Part shown: positions 17,897-25,519 of the stretch, in pieces
How positions within the stretch are numbered: position 1 is the stretch's first letter
Layout: each line of letters begins with the position of its first letter
Assembly (NCBI RefSeq): GCF_003324565.1
Contig: NZ_QOLA01000004.1
Span: forward strand, 248,001-312,000
Length of the DNA stretch: 64,000 nucleotides
From: Streptomyces sp. SDr-06
GTDB lineage: Bacteria > Actinomycetota > Actinomycetes > Streptomycetales > Streptomycetaceae
Direction: 5' to 3'
Program-made: the position numbers and the translations under genes
Notes under the pieces: generated by a model
The model's input: the letters and a program-made list of their open reading frames with translations, nothing else
What the model was told of the DNA's origin: nothing
Databases searched by the model: none

Positions 17897-18874
17897 ATGC
17901 GTCCCGTACACATCGCGCTCGCCGTGCTCGTCACCGCCGTCTGGGGGGTCAACTTCGTCGTCATCGACGTGGGTCTGGGCCACTTCCCGCCGCTGCTCTT
18001 CTCCGCCCTTCGCTTCCTGGTGGCGGCGCTGCCCGCCGTGTTCTTCGTGGGGCGGCCCAAGGTCGCGTGGAAGTGGGTCGTGGCGGTGGGTCTGGTGCTG
18101 GGGGTGGCGAAGTTCGGGCTGCTGTTCATCGGGATGAGCCAGGGGATGCCCGCCGGTCTGTCCTCCCTCGTACTCCAGGTGCAGGCGGTGTTCACGGCGG
18201 TCGTCGCGATGGCGGTACTGGGTGAACGGCTCGGTGGCGTGCGGCTGTTGGGGATGGGTGTGGCGCTGGCGGGGATCGTGGTGGCGGGGGTGGACGAGGG
18301 GACGGGCGGCCCGCTGCTCGCCTTCGCGCTGACGGTGGGAGCGGCGGCGTGCTGGGGCGTGTCGAACGCCCTGACCCGCAGGGCGGCCCCGCCGGACGCG
18401 CTGAACTTCATGGTGTGGGTGTCGGTCGTCCCCGTACTCCCGCTGCTCGTCCTGTCCCTCCTGTTCGAGGGGCCGGGCCGGGACGCGGAGGCGCTGTCGG
18501 GGTTCGACTGGAGCGGGGCGGGGGCGCTGGTGTACGTGGCGTGGATCAGCACGGTGTTCGGGTTCGGGGCGTGGGGGATGCTGCTGCGCCGGTACCCGGC
18601 GTCGTCGGTGGCGCCGTTCAGCCTGCTGGTGCCGGTGTTCGGAATGTCCTCGGCGGCGCTGCTCCTGGGAGAGTCGGTGACACCCCTGCGCTGGTGCGCG
18701 GCGGCGCTGCTGGTGGGCGGGGTGGGGCTTACGTCGCTGGCGCGGTCAGGCGGGCGAGGTGGTCGCGTCCTGCGGCGAGGAGTCCTGGCAGGGGCGCGGC
18801 CCGCGGATACCACCGCTTCTCGTACTCCCAGCACAGCCAGCCGTCCGGCGGGAGCGGGGCGAGGCATGCGGTGA
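17897..18874 (+). CDS. EamA/DMT-family exporter
   Basis: About 325 residues with ten hydrophobic helices in two EamA repeats (first LAVLVTAVWGVNFVVIDVGL, second GAAACWGVSNALTRRA). Such proteins export amino acids or other small metabolites. The ATG at 17897 is preferred over 17870 since it starts at the usual MRPVHIALAV. The last 48 or so residues after GGVGLTSLARSG are arginine/glycine-rich and are encoded antisense to the end of a TIM-barrel gene fragment. They lie within the 180-bp direct repeat at 18705-18884, so the native C-terminus may have been changed. Confidence 0.87.
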   Translation: MRPVHIALAVLVTAVWGVNFVVIDVGLGHFPPLLFSALRFLVAALPAVFFVGRPKVAWKWVVAVGLVLGVAKFGLLFIGMSQGMPAGLSSLVLQVQAVFTAVVAMAVLGERLGGVRLLGMGVALAGIVVAGVDEGTGGPLLAFALTVGAAACWGVSNALTRRAAPPDALNFMVWVSVVPVLPLLVLSLLFEGPGRDAEALSGFDWSGAGALVYVAWISTVFGFGAWGMLLRRYPASSVAPFSLLVPVFGMSSAALLLGESVTPLRWCAAALLVGGVGLTSLARSGGRGGRVLRRGVLAGARPADTTASRTPSTASRPAGAGRGMR

Positions 18875-18884
18875 GGGGGAGGAC
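18705..18884. repeat. Direct repeat copy A (180 bp) left of nucleotidyltransferase module
   Basis: This segment matches 20025-20203 base for base except for one inserted T (GGGGCTTACG versus GGGGCTACG) and one T/C change near 18783. It contains the 3' end of the EamA gene and, on the minus strand, the last 50 or so codons of the TIM-barrel gene (reading ...CWEYEKRWYPRAAPLPGLL). Copy B belongs to the intact TIM-barrel gene, so copy A carries a gene fragment. Confidence 0.93.
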
Positions 18885-18930
18885 CGGGCGCGCGGGCTGT
18901 CGGTTCGCGCCCCGGGCCCGGATGTTCACG

Positions 18931-18966
18931 GTGACCGTCCCAAGGCTGTCGGGCCATACTGGGTGA
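18931..18966 (+). promoter_or_regulatory. Candidate leaderless promoter of nucleotidyltransferase module
   Basis: GTGACC (18931-18936), an 18-nt spacer and CATACT (18955-18960), which ends 6 nt before the ATG at 18967. This spacing puts the transcript start at or next to the A of ATG, so the first gene is probably translated from a leaderless mRNA; there is no Shine-Dalgarno sequence. Confidence 0.45.
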
Positions 18967-19335
18967 ATGGCTGAGGTGACCTCCCGTTTCCCGGTGGCGA
19001 ACGCGTTCGAGCTGCTCTGCGCGCAGTACGCCGAGCGGCTGCCCGCTCGCCTGGAGGATCTGGCCGGACCCGTCGACGGCACGGTGGACCTGCCGCTGCA
19101 CGTGGCGTGGTCGGGCCGCCGCTCCTACGACCTGGCAGGAACCAGGTCGCGGATGGGCGTGTACCGGACGGTCCTGGCCGAGGGCCAGCGCCAGGACCTG
19201 ATCGACTTCCTGGACCGGGAACTCCTCGTCGCCCAATGGCCCGTACTGCGGACGTTGATCGGCCGCCCGGTCCGCCATGTGTGGGAAGCGGCCTTCCCCG
19301 AACTGGCGACGGCCGGAAGCACGCGGGCCGCGTGA
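18967..19335 (+). CDS. Partner protein of AbiEii-type nucleotidyltransferase (unknown, candidate antitoxin)
   Basis: 122 residues, mostly helical, with an FPVANAFELLCAQYAERL start, WSGRRSYDLAG, RSRMGVYRTVLAEGQRQDLI and LVAQWPVLRTLIGRPVRHVW. No recognisable HTH or enzyme motif. I recall similar short proteins next to actinobacterial nucleotidyltransferases, but no established function. The stop overlaps the next start by 4 bp (GTGA), so the pair is translationally coupled. Antitoxin is an inference from the gene order (small gene first) and from the toxin family of the neighbour. Confidence 0.7.
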   Translation: MAEVTSRFPVANAFELLCAQYAERLPARLEDLAGPVDGTVDLPLHVAWSGRRSYDLAGTRSRMGVYRTVLAEGQRQDLIDFLDRELLVAQWPVLRTLIGRPVRHVWEAAFPELATAGSTRAA

Positions 19336-20012
19336 ACCTGACCGACCTGCACCGGCGCCTCCTGGCCGACGTCCTGACCATCGGCACGCCCTACCCCTTG
19401 GTCATCACCGGCGGGTACGCCGTCCAGGCGCACGGCCTGGTGGACCGTCTGAGCCAGGACCTCGACGTGGCGACCGAGAGCCCGGCCCCCATCGCCGACA
19501 TCGTCCGCACGGTCTGTGACGGTCTCGCGGCGCGTGGCTGGGGTGTGCGCCGGATCGAGACGGGCGCACTCTCCGGCCGGCTCATCGCCGGCGATCCGGC
19601 CAGCGGTGAGGAGTGCGAGCTGGACATCCTCAAGGAGGCGTTCTGGGCTCCTCCGGCCGTCACCGAGTACGGGCTGGTCCTGGCGCTCGATGACGTGATC
19701 GGTACCAAGGTGCGCGCCCTCGCGGATCGGGGCGCGGTGAGAGACCTGATCGATGTCCACGCGGCGTCGCGTCAGCGCAGCAACGCCGACCTCGAAACGC
19801 TCGGTCGGCGGCACGCCCGTTTCGAGTTCAGCCTCCAGGAGCTCCGCGACCGCCTGGCAGGCGCCGAATGGTGGGACGACGAGGACTTCACCGACTACGG
19901 ACTCGGTCCGGAGCAGTTGTCCGATCTGCGAGTGTGGGCGAACGCCTGGGTGAGCGACTTGGATGCCCGGCTGCACGAGGCAGAAGACGTCGGCGGCGAG
20001 GCCGACGACTGA
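19332..20012 (+). CDS. AbiEii/MenT-type nucleotidyltransferase (candidate toxin)
   Basis: 226 residues from GTG 19332. The nucleotidyltransferase core is ITGGYAVQAHGLVDRLSQDL followed by DVA: GG at 27-28, catalytic aspartates D43 and D45, and a third acidic position in ECELDIL near residue 98. The AbiEii-family second motif GTKVRALADRGAVRDLIDVH (lysine near 126) is intact. Family members in type IV abortive-infection systems and mycobacterial MenT modules transfer nucleotides to RNA or related targets. All catalytic residues look present, so the protein should be active. The two-gene module lies between 180-bp direct repeats. Confidence 0.85.
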   Translation: MNLTDLHRRLLADVLTIGTPYPLVITGGYAVQAHGLVDRLSQDLDVATESPAPIADIVRTVCDGLAARGWGVRRIETGALSGRLIAGDPASGEECELDILKEAFWAPPAVTEYGLVLALDDVIGTKVRALADRGAVRDLIDVHAASRQRSNADLETLGRRHARFEFSLQELRDRLAGAEWWDDEDFTDYGLGPEQLSDLRVWANAWVSDLDARLHEAEDVGGEADD

Positions 20013-20024
20013 TTGAGGCCATGT

Positions 20025-20203
20025 CGCTGCTGGTGGGCGGGGTGGGGCTACGTCGCTGGCGCGGTCAGGCGGGCGAGGTGGTCGCGTCCTGCGGCGAGGA
20101 GCCCTGGCAGGGGCGCGGCCCGCGGATACCACCGCTTCTCGTACTCCCAGCACAGCCAGCCGTCCGGCGGGAGCGGGGCGAGGCATGCGGTGAGGGGGAG
20201 GAC
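20025..20203. repeat. Direct repeat copy B (179 bp) right of nucleotidyltransferase module
   Basis: Near-identical to 18705-18884 (one 1-nt deletion, one substitution). It forms the 3' end of the intact TIM-barrel gene on the minus strand. Between the copies lie 1140 bp (18885-20024) holding only the two-gene module. Confidence 0.93.
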
Positions 20204-20818
20204 GCCGGTGCCCAGGGGGAGGGGGGTGGTGTCCTCGGCGGACGCGACGTCCTTCACCTGTACGTAGCCGAGGTGGGGGGCCAGGTGGGCGAAGGACTCG
20301 GCCGGGGTCTCGCCGCCGAGCCAGGTGTGCAGGACGTCCCAGAGCGCGCCGACGCTCTCGTCTCCGACGCGGTTCAGGACGCGGGCGGTGGCCTCGCCCG
20401 TGCGGTGGGAGTCGTGGGTTTCGAGGAGGATGCGGATGCCCGTGCCGGTCGCTTGTCGGGCGGCCTCCTTCAGTCTGCGGACGGCTGTGTCGTCGTCCCC
20501 GGCGGTGCTTCTGCCGCCCGGGAAGACGCGGATGTATCTCGCCCCCAAGTCCCCTGCGAGGTCCAGGAGGTGCGGGATGTCCGTGGTGTCGTCCGGGTCT
20601 GCGACTCGGGCGTAGGTGGCGAGGGCCAGGATGTCGATGCCGGAGGCCTTGAATTCGGTGGTGATGGCCCTTCTTCGGGTGGGGGTGAGGTGGGGGTGGA
20701 CGTCGGTTTCGGGGTGCGTGCGGAGTTCTACGCCTTGGTAGCCGGATTCGGCTGCGAGCCGGGCGATGGTGGGGAGGGGGGTGTCGGGGAGGCCGAGGGT
20801 GGAGAGAGCGAGCTGCAT
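20048..20818 (-). CDS. Sugar phosphate isomerase/epimerase (AP-endonuclease-2-type TIM barrel)
   Basis: 256 residues from ATG 20818. The TIM-barrel motifs are TIARLAAESGYQGVELRTHP, IRVFPGG, ILLETHDSHRTG and GYVQVKDVAS, with His/Glu/Asp metal ligands typical of the family. It probably acts on a keto sugar or polyol derivative, but the substrate is not readable. The ribosome site GAAGGGAAC precedes the ATG. Its last 145 bp lie in direct repeat copy B, convergent with the EamA gene in the presumed ancestral order. Confidence 0.85.
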   Translation of the reverse strand: MQLALSTLGLPDTPLPTIARLAAESGYQGVELRTHPETDVHPHLTPTRRRAITTEFKASGIDILALATYARVADPDDTTDIPHLLDLAGDLGARYIRVFPGGRSTAGDDDTAVRRLKEAARQATGTGIRILLETHDSHRTGEATARVLNRVGDESVGALWDVLHTWLGGETPAESFAHLAPHLGYVQVKDVASAEDTTPLPLGTGVLPLTACLAPLPPDGWLCWEYEKRWYPRAAPLPGLLAAGRDHLARLTAPAT

Positions 20819-20845
20819 GGTGTTCCCTTCGCTATGAGATCCTTT

Positions 20846-21035
20846 CCCCACCCCGCCCCTTCCCGAGACCCTCCGGGGGTGTCATTCGGCTGCGGACCGT
20901 GCTCGCTTCTCGCGCAGTTCCCCGCGCCCCTTGGCGGCATGGTGCTGGCCCGCATGCGCATCCTCAGCCCGTCCGGCGTTTGAGGACGAGCGCCCTTTAG
21001 GCGCGAACGGGGTCTGGGGCGGAGCCTCAGGGGTG
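20846..21035. repeat. Dispersed intergenic repeat (copy 2)
   Basis: Between two TIM-barrel genes. It contains CCCCACCCCGCCCCTTCCCG and GAGACCCTCCGGGGG, then CGCGCAGTTCCCCGCGCCCC, CTCAGCCCGTCCGGCGTTTG, GGACGAGCGCCCTTTAGGCG and GGGTCTGGGGCGGAGCCTCA. Module order and spacing are the same as at 25.6 and 25.8 kb. No gene seen. Confidence 0.8.
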
Positions 21036-21039
21036 GGGG

Positions 21040-21900
21040 TTACGACAGGGTTGTGAAGCGGTGGGCGGTCTGGTGCAGCAGGGCCACCCCGTCCCCCGCC
21101 CACAGCGCCTCGTTGAACAGCTCCACCTCGATCGGCCCCGCATACCCCGCCGAGTCGACCAGCGAACGCCACCGCGCCAAATCGACACAGCCGTCCCCCA
21201 GCTGACCACGTCCCTTCAGGACGCCCGCCGGCAACGGCGTGACCCAGTCCGCCAGTTGGAACGCGTGGATGCGACCCGCCGCCCCCGCCCGGGCCACGGC
21301 CGCCGGAGCCGTGTCGTCCCACCAGACGTGGTAGGTGTCGACCACGACCCCCACCTGGGAAGGGGGGAAGCGCGAGGCCAGGGCCAGCGCCTGGTCCAGC
21401 GTGGACACCACGCACCGGTCGGAGGCGAACATCGGATGCAGGGGCTCGATGGCGAGGCGCACCCCCCGCGAGGCGGCGTACGGCCCCAGCGCGGACAGCG
21501 CCTCCGCGACCCGCTCCCGCGCGCCGACCAGGTCCTTCGATCCGGCCGGGAGCCCGCCCGAGACCAGTACCAGCGTGTCCGTGCCCAGGGTCGCCGCCTC
21601 GTCGATCGCGGCCCGGTTGTCGGCGAGCGCGGCGGCCCGGTCGGCCGGGTCGAGCGCCGTCAGGAAGCCGCCCCGGCACAGCGTGGTGACCTCAAGACCC
21701 GCCGCCCGCACCAGCTTGGCCGTCGCGTCGAGCCCGTACTCCGCGACCGGCTCGCGCCACAGCCCGACCCCCCGCACCCCGAGCCGTACGCACGCGTCCA
21801 CCAGCCCCGGCAGGGACAGCTGCTTCACCGTCATCTGGTTGATGCTGAAGCGGGAAGAGGGGGAAGAGGGGGAACAGGGGGAATAGTGGGAAGGGGTCAC
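21040..21900 (-). CDS. Sugar phosphate isomerase/epimerase (TIM barrel), third gene of sugar operon
   Basis: 286 residues from GTG 21900, which overlaps the upstream stop by 4 bp. TIM-barrel motifs are GVRGVGLWREPVAEYGLDAT, VRLAIEPLHPMF, GVVVDTYHVWWDD, HAFQLADWVTP and GPIEVELFNEALW, with the expected Glu, Asp, His and Glu metal ligands. The N-terminus carries a Ser/Pro run (TPSHYSPCSPSSPSSRF) encoded by a 9-bp tandem repeat before the conserved MTVKQLSLPGL. Probably isomerises or dehydrates a sugar/inositol-like intermediate made by the preceding oxidoreductase. Confidence 0.87.
   Translation of the reverse strand: MTPSHYSPCSPSSPSSRFSINQMTVKQLSLPGLVDACVRLGVRGVGLWREPVAEYGLDATAKLVRAAGLEVTTLCRGGFLTALDPADRAAALADNRAAIDEAATLGTDTLVLVSGGLPAGSKDLVGARERVAEALSALGPYAASRGVRLAIEPLHPMFASDRCVVSTLDQALALASRFPPSQVGVVVDTYHVWWDDTAPAAVARAGAAGRIHAFQLADWVTPLPAGVLKGRGQLGDGCVDLARWRSLVDSAGYAGPIEVELFNEALWAGDGVALLHQTAHRFTTLS
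21852..21896. repeat. Five 9-bp tandem repeats at gene start
   Basis: Successive units GGGAAGAGG, GGGAAGAGG, GGGAACAGG, GGGAATAGT and GGGAAGGGG on the plus strand. They lie inside the first 17 codons of the leftward TIM-barrel gene. Because the unit is 9 bp, copy-number change keeps the frame and only alters a Ser/Pro segment. Confidence 0.8.
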
Positions 21901-23051
21901 TGGGCTACTCCGTACACGTCCAGGAGGGACCTCATGCGGGACTGGGCCAGCGCCGGGTCGGGGAGCAGGCCGAGCCGGTCGGCCAGTTCGTACGCCCGCG
22001 CCAGATGCGGCAGCGACCGCGCCGACTGGAAGCCGCCCACCATCGTGAAGTGCGCCTGGTGCCCGGCCAGCCACGCCAGGAACACCACGCCGGTCTTGTA
22101 GAACCGGGTGGGCGCCTGGAAGAGGTGGCGGGAGAGCGGGACCGTCGGGTCGAGCAGGGCGCGGAAGGCGTCGGTGTCGCCCTTGTCCAGGACCCGGACC
22201 GCCTGCGCGGCCAGCGGGCCCAGGGGGTCGAAGATGCCCAACAGGGCGTGACTGAAGCCTTGTTGGTCGCCCGCGATCAGCTCGGGATAGTGGAAGTCGT
22301 CGCCGGTGTAGCACCGTACGCCGTCCGGAAGGCGGCGCCTCAGCTCCACCTCGCGGCGGGCGTCGAGGAGCGAGACCTTGATGCCGTCGACCTTGTCGGG
22401 ATACGCGGCGATGACCTCCAGGAAGGTGTCCGTGGCCGCGTCCAGGTCGGCCGAGCCCCAGTAGCCGTCGAGCGCGGGGTCGAACATCGGGCCCAGCCAG
22501 TGCAGGATCACCGGCTTGGATGCCTGGCGGAGCAGGTCGGCGTAGACCGTGAGGTAGTCCTCGGGGGAGCGGGCCGCCGCCGCGAGGGCGCGCGAGGCCA
22601 TCAGGATCGGCTGCGCCCCGGCCCCCTCGACGACGGCGAGCTGCTCCTCGTACGCGGCCCGCACCTCGGCGAGCGTTCCGGTCGGGCCGAGCTGGTCCGT
22701 ACCCACCCCGCACGCGATGAGCCCGCCAACCGCCTTCGCCTCAGCCGCACTTCGGGCGATCAGCTCGGCCGCGGCCAGCCAGTCCAGGCCCATGCCGCGC
22801 TGCGCGGTGTCCATCGCCTCCGCGACGCCGAGCCCGTGCGACCACAGGTGGCGGCGGAAGGCGAGCGTGCCGTCCCAGTCGATCGCGGCGGGCGAGTCCG
22901 GCGAGATGTCCGCGTACGGGTCGGCGACGACGTGCGCGGCCGAGAAGACCGTACGGGAGAGGGGCGCCGGGCCCGGCGGCAGCGCGAGCGGGGTCGCGCG
23001 GGGCTCGTACGCCCGCGTCGTGCCGTCGGCGCGCGGAAGCAGCAGGCTCAC
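21897..23051 (-). CDS. Dihydrodipicolinate synthase-like family protein (DUF993)
   Basis: 384 residues from GTG 23051, overlapping the upstream stop by 4 bp. Sequence features include DWDGTLAFRRHLWSHGLG, GIKVSLLDARREVELRRRLP and YTGDDFHYPEL. A class I aldolase-type lysine lies in the DGIKVSLLD strand. The family is a TIM-barrel relative of DapA, found in sugar-catabolic clusters, with no settled reaction. Middle gene of the coupled operon oxidoreductase - this gene - TIM-barrel isomerase. An aldol/retro-aldol step on the product of the oxidoreductase is plausible, as inference. Confidence 0.82.
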   Translation of the reverse strand: MSLLLPRADGTTRAYEPRATPLALPPGPAPLSRTVFSAAHVVADPYADISPDSPAAIDWDGTLAFRRHLWSHGLGVAEAMDTAQRGMGLDWLAAAELIARSAAEAKAVGGLIACGVGTDQLGPTGTLAEVRAAYEEQLAVVEGAGAQPILMASRALAAAARSPEDYLTVYADLLRQASKPVILHWLGPMFDPALDGYWGSADLDAATDTFLEVIAAYPDKVDGIKVSLLDARREVELRRRLPDGVRCYTGDDFHYPELIAGDQQGFSHALLGIFDPLGPLAAQAVRVLDKGDTDAFRALLDPTVPLSRHLFQAPTRFYKTGVVFLAWLAGHQAHFTMVGGFQSARSLPHLARAYELADRLGLLPDPALAQSRMRSLLDVYGVAQ

Positions 23052-24202
23052 AGCGCGATCTCCGGCACGTCGAGGCGGCGGCCCTCGGCGCAGGAGCGCA
23101 GGCCCAGCTCGGCGAGCTGGACGCCGCGCGCCCCGGCGAACAGGTCCCAGTGGTACGGCTCGTCCAGCGCGACGTGCCGCAGGAACAGCTCCCACTGCGC
23201 CTTGAAGCCGTTGTCGAAGACCTCGTTGTCCGGCACCTCCTGCCACTGCGCGCGGAACGGCTCGGTGGCGGGCAGGTCCGGGTTCCAGACCGGCCGGGGA
23301 GTCGAAACGCGGTGCTGGACCCGGCAGTCGCGCAGGCCAGCGACGGCCGAGCCCTCGGTGCCGTCCACCTGGAACTCGACCAGCTCGTCGCGGTGGACGC
23401 GCACCGCCCAGGAGGAGTTGATCTGCGCGACCGCGCCGCCCTCCAACTGGAAGATCCCGTACGCGGCGTCGTCGGCGGTCGCCGTGTACGGCTTGCCCTG
23501 CTCGTCCCAGCGCTGCGGGATGTGGGTGGCGGTGTGCGCGGTCACGGAGGTGACCCGGCCGAACAGCTCGTGCAGCACGTACTCCCAGTGCGGGAACATG
23601 TCCACGACGATGCCGCCGCCGTCCTCGCGCCGGTAGTTCCACGACGGGCGCTGGGCGGACTGCCAGTCGCCCTCGAAGACCCAGTAGCCGAACTCGCCCC
23701 GCACGGACAGGATCCGGCCGAAGAAGCCGCCGTCGATCAGGCGCTTGAGCTTCAGCAGGCCCGGCAGGAAGAGCTTGTCCTGGACGACGCCGTGCTTGAC
23801 GCCCGCGTCCCGGGCGCGCCGGGCGAGGTCGAGCGCGCCGGCCAGGCCGGTGGCGGTGGGCTTCTCGGTGTAGACGTGCTTCCCGGCCGCCACGGCCTTC
23901 CCGAGCGCGGCCTCGCGTGCGGAGGTCACCTGGGCGTCGAAGTAGATGTCGACGGTCGGGTCGGCGAGGACCGCGTCCAGGTCGGTCGACCACTCGGCGA
24001 GGCGGTGCCGCTCGGCCATCGCCCTGAGCGCGTGCTCGCGGCGGCCGACCAGGACCGGCTCGGGCCACAGGGCGGTGCCGTCGCCGAGGTCGAGGCCGCC
24101 CTGCTCGCGCAGGGCGAGGAGGGAACGTACGAGGTGCTGGCGGTAACCCATGCGTCCGGTGACGCCGTTCATGGCGATCCGCACGGTCCTGCGTGCCGTC
24201 AT
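23048..24202 (-). CDS. Gfo/Idh/MocA-family oxidoreductase
   Basis: 384 residues. The N-terminal Rossmann fold reads VRIAMNGVTGRMGYRQHLVR, the conserved lysine motif is AAGKHVYTEKPTATG, and the C-terminal beta-sheet domain includes GGGIVVDMFPHWEYVLHELF. The family oxidises sugars, inositols and related polyols with NAD(P). The ATG at 24202 is set by GGAGGG 6 nt upstream; an extension to 24427 is non-conserved. First gene of a three-gene operon, with a LacI operator-like palindrome about 145 bp upstream and a divergent LacI gene. Confidence 0.88.
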   Translation of the reverse strand: MTARRTVRIAMNGVTGRMGYRQHLVRSLLALREQGGLDLGDGTALWPEPVLVGRREHALRAMAERHRLAEWSTDLDAVLADPTVDIYFDAQVTSAREAALGKAVAAGKHVYTEKPTATGLAGALDLARRARDAGVKHGVVQDKLFLPGLLKLKRLIDGGFFGRILSVRGEFGYWVFEGDWQSAQRPSWNYRREDGGGIVVDMFPHWEYVLHELFGRVTSVTAHTATHIPQRWDEQGKPYTATADDAAYGIFQLEGGAVAQINSSWAVRVHRDELVEFQVDGTEGSAVAGLRDCRVQHRVSTPRPVWNPDLPATEPFRAQWQEVPDNEVFDNGFKAQWELFLRHVALDEPYHWDLFAGARGVQLAELGLRSCAEGRRLDVPEIAL

Positions 24203-24346
24203 GTGATCCCTCCGGGCTGTGCGAGATGCGGGTCCCCCTTGGGCCGTGGGGCGGTTCGAGCCCGGGGGCAGGGGGCGGGTGGGCGAGGTGAAGCGGAGTC
24301 GGGGCGCAGCCGATGCCAACCGGGTCGGCACCGGGTCGTTCATGGA

Positions 24347-24362
24347 TAGCAAGCGCTTTCTA
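24347..24362. promoter_or_regulatory. LacI-family operator
   Basis: TAGCAAGCGCTTTCTA, a 16-bp palindrome centred on the CG typical of LacI/GalR operators (one mismatched pair, C/T). It lies between the divergent oxidoreductase (start 24202) and LacI gene (start 24455), where it could control both. Confidence 0.75.
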
Positions 24363-24454
24363 CGGGGTAGGACGCTAGCCTGCGCACAGCGCCTCGGACA
24401 AGGGGCCGAATGCTTGAACGGCGCCACTGGGGCCCGACCGGTTCGGAGGCAGAG

Positions 24455-25498
24455 ATGACAGCGACCCTGGCGGATGTGGCGGCCCGGGCCCAGGTGTCCC
24501 CGGCGACGGTCTCGCGGGTCCTGAACGGCAACTATCCGGTGGCCGCGGCCACGCGTGAGCGGGTGCTGCGCGCCGTCGACGAGCTCGACTACGTCCTGAA
24601 CGGGCCCGCGAGTTCGCTCGCCGCGGCCACCTCGGACCTGGTCGGCATCCTGGTCAACGACATCGCCGACCCGTTCTTCGGGATCATGGCGAGCGCGGCC
24701 CAGGCCGCGATCGGTGAGGAGCGGGGGGCCCGCGAGAAGCTCTCCGTCATCTGCAACACCGGGGGCTCACCGGAACGCGAACTCACCTATCTGACGCTGC
24801 TCCAGCGCCAGCGCGCGGCCGCCGTCATCCTGACCGGCGGCGCCCTGGAGGACCCGGCGCACGCGGCGGCCGTCGGCGCGAAGCTCGCGCGGCTCGCGGA
24901 CGCGGGCACTCGCATCGTGCTGTGCGGCCGGCCGCCGCTGCCCGGCGACAGCGTCCGCGCGACCCTCGCCTTCGACAACCGGGGCGGCGGGCGGCGCCTC
25001 ACGGACCACATCCTCGGCCTCGGCCACCGCCGGATCGGTTACGTGGCCGGGCCCCCCGAACGCACCACGACCCGGCACCGCCTGGAGGGCCACCGGGCCG
25101 CCCTCGACGCCGCGGGCCTCGACCTCGACCACCTCGTGGTGCACGGCTCGTACGACCGGCGCTCGGGGTACGACGCGGCGCTGGAACTCCTGCGCAGGGA
25201 GCCGGAGTTGACGGCCGTGGTGGCCGCCAACGACACGGTCGCGCTGGGGGCGTGCGCGGCCTTGCGGGACCGGGGCTTCTCCGTCCCCGAGGACGTCTCG
25301 GTGGCGGGCTTCGTGGACCTTCCCTTCAGCGCGGACGCGGTCCCGGCGCTCACGACGGTGCGGCTGCCGTTGTCCGAGGCGGGGGCGCGGGCGGGGCGGC
25401 TGGCGCTGGGTCTTGAGGGGGTGCCGCCGGGGGGGATCGCGACGGTGCACGGTGAGCTGATGGTCCGGGCCTCCACGGGCCCGGCCCGCCCGCGCTGA
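24455..25498 (+). CDS. LacI-family transcriptional regulator
   Basis: 347 residues. The N-terminal LacI HTH and hinge are ATLADVAARAQVSPATVSRV and LNGNYPVAAATRERVLRAV. The periplasmic-binding-like effector domain follows (VGILVNDIADPFFGIM; VVAANDTVALGACAALRDRG; SVAGFVDLPFS). The ATG at 24455 has CGGAGG upstream and starts at the usual position for the family; the in-frame ATG at 24410 adds unrelated residues. Divergent from the sugar/polyol operon and next to a good LacI-type palindrome, so it is probably its repressor, released by a sugar ligand. Confidence 0.92.
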   Translation: MTATLADVAARAQVSPATVSRVLNGNYPVAAATRERVLRAVDELDYVLNGPASSLAAATSDLVGILVNDIADPFFGIMASAAQAAIGEERGAREKLSVICNTGGSPERELTYLTLLQRQRAAAVILTGGALEDPAHAAAVGAKLARLADAGTRIVLCGRPPLPGDSVRATLAFDNRGGGRRLTDHILGLGHRRIGYVAGPPERTTTRHRLEGHRAALDAAGLDLDHLVVHGSYDRRSGYDAALELLRREPELTAVVAANDTVALGACAALRDRGFSVPEDVSVAGFVDLPFSADAVPALTTVRLPLSEAGARAGRLALGLEGVPPGGIATVHGELMVRASTGPARPR

Positions 25499-25519
25499 CC
25501 CCGCCCCCGTCACGTTCCG

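Noticed and set aside
21852..21896. Possible CRISPR-like or satellite array
   Set aside because: Units are 9 bp without spacers and are coding; a microsatellite, not CRISPR.
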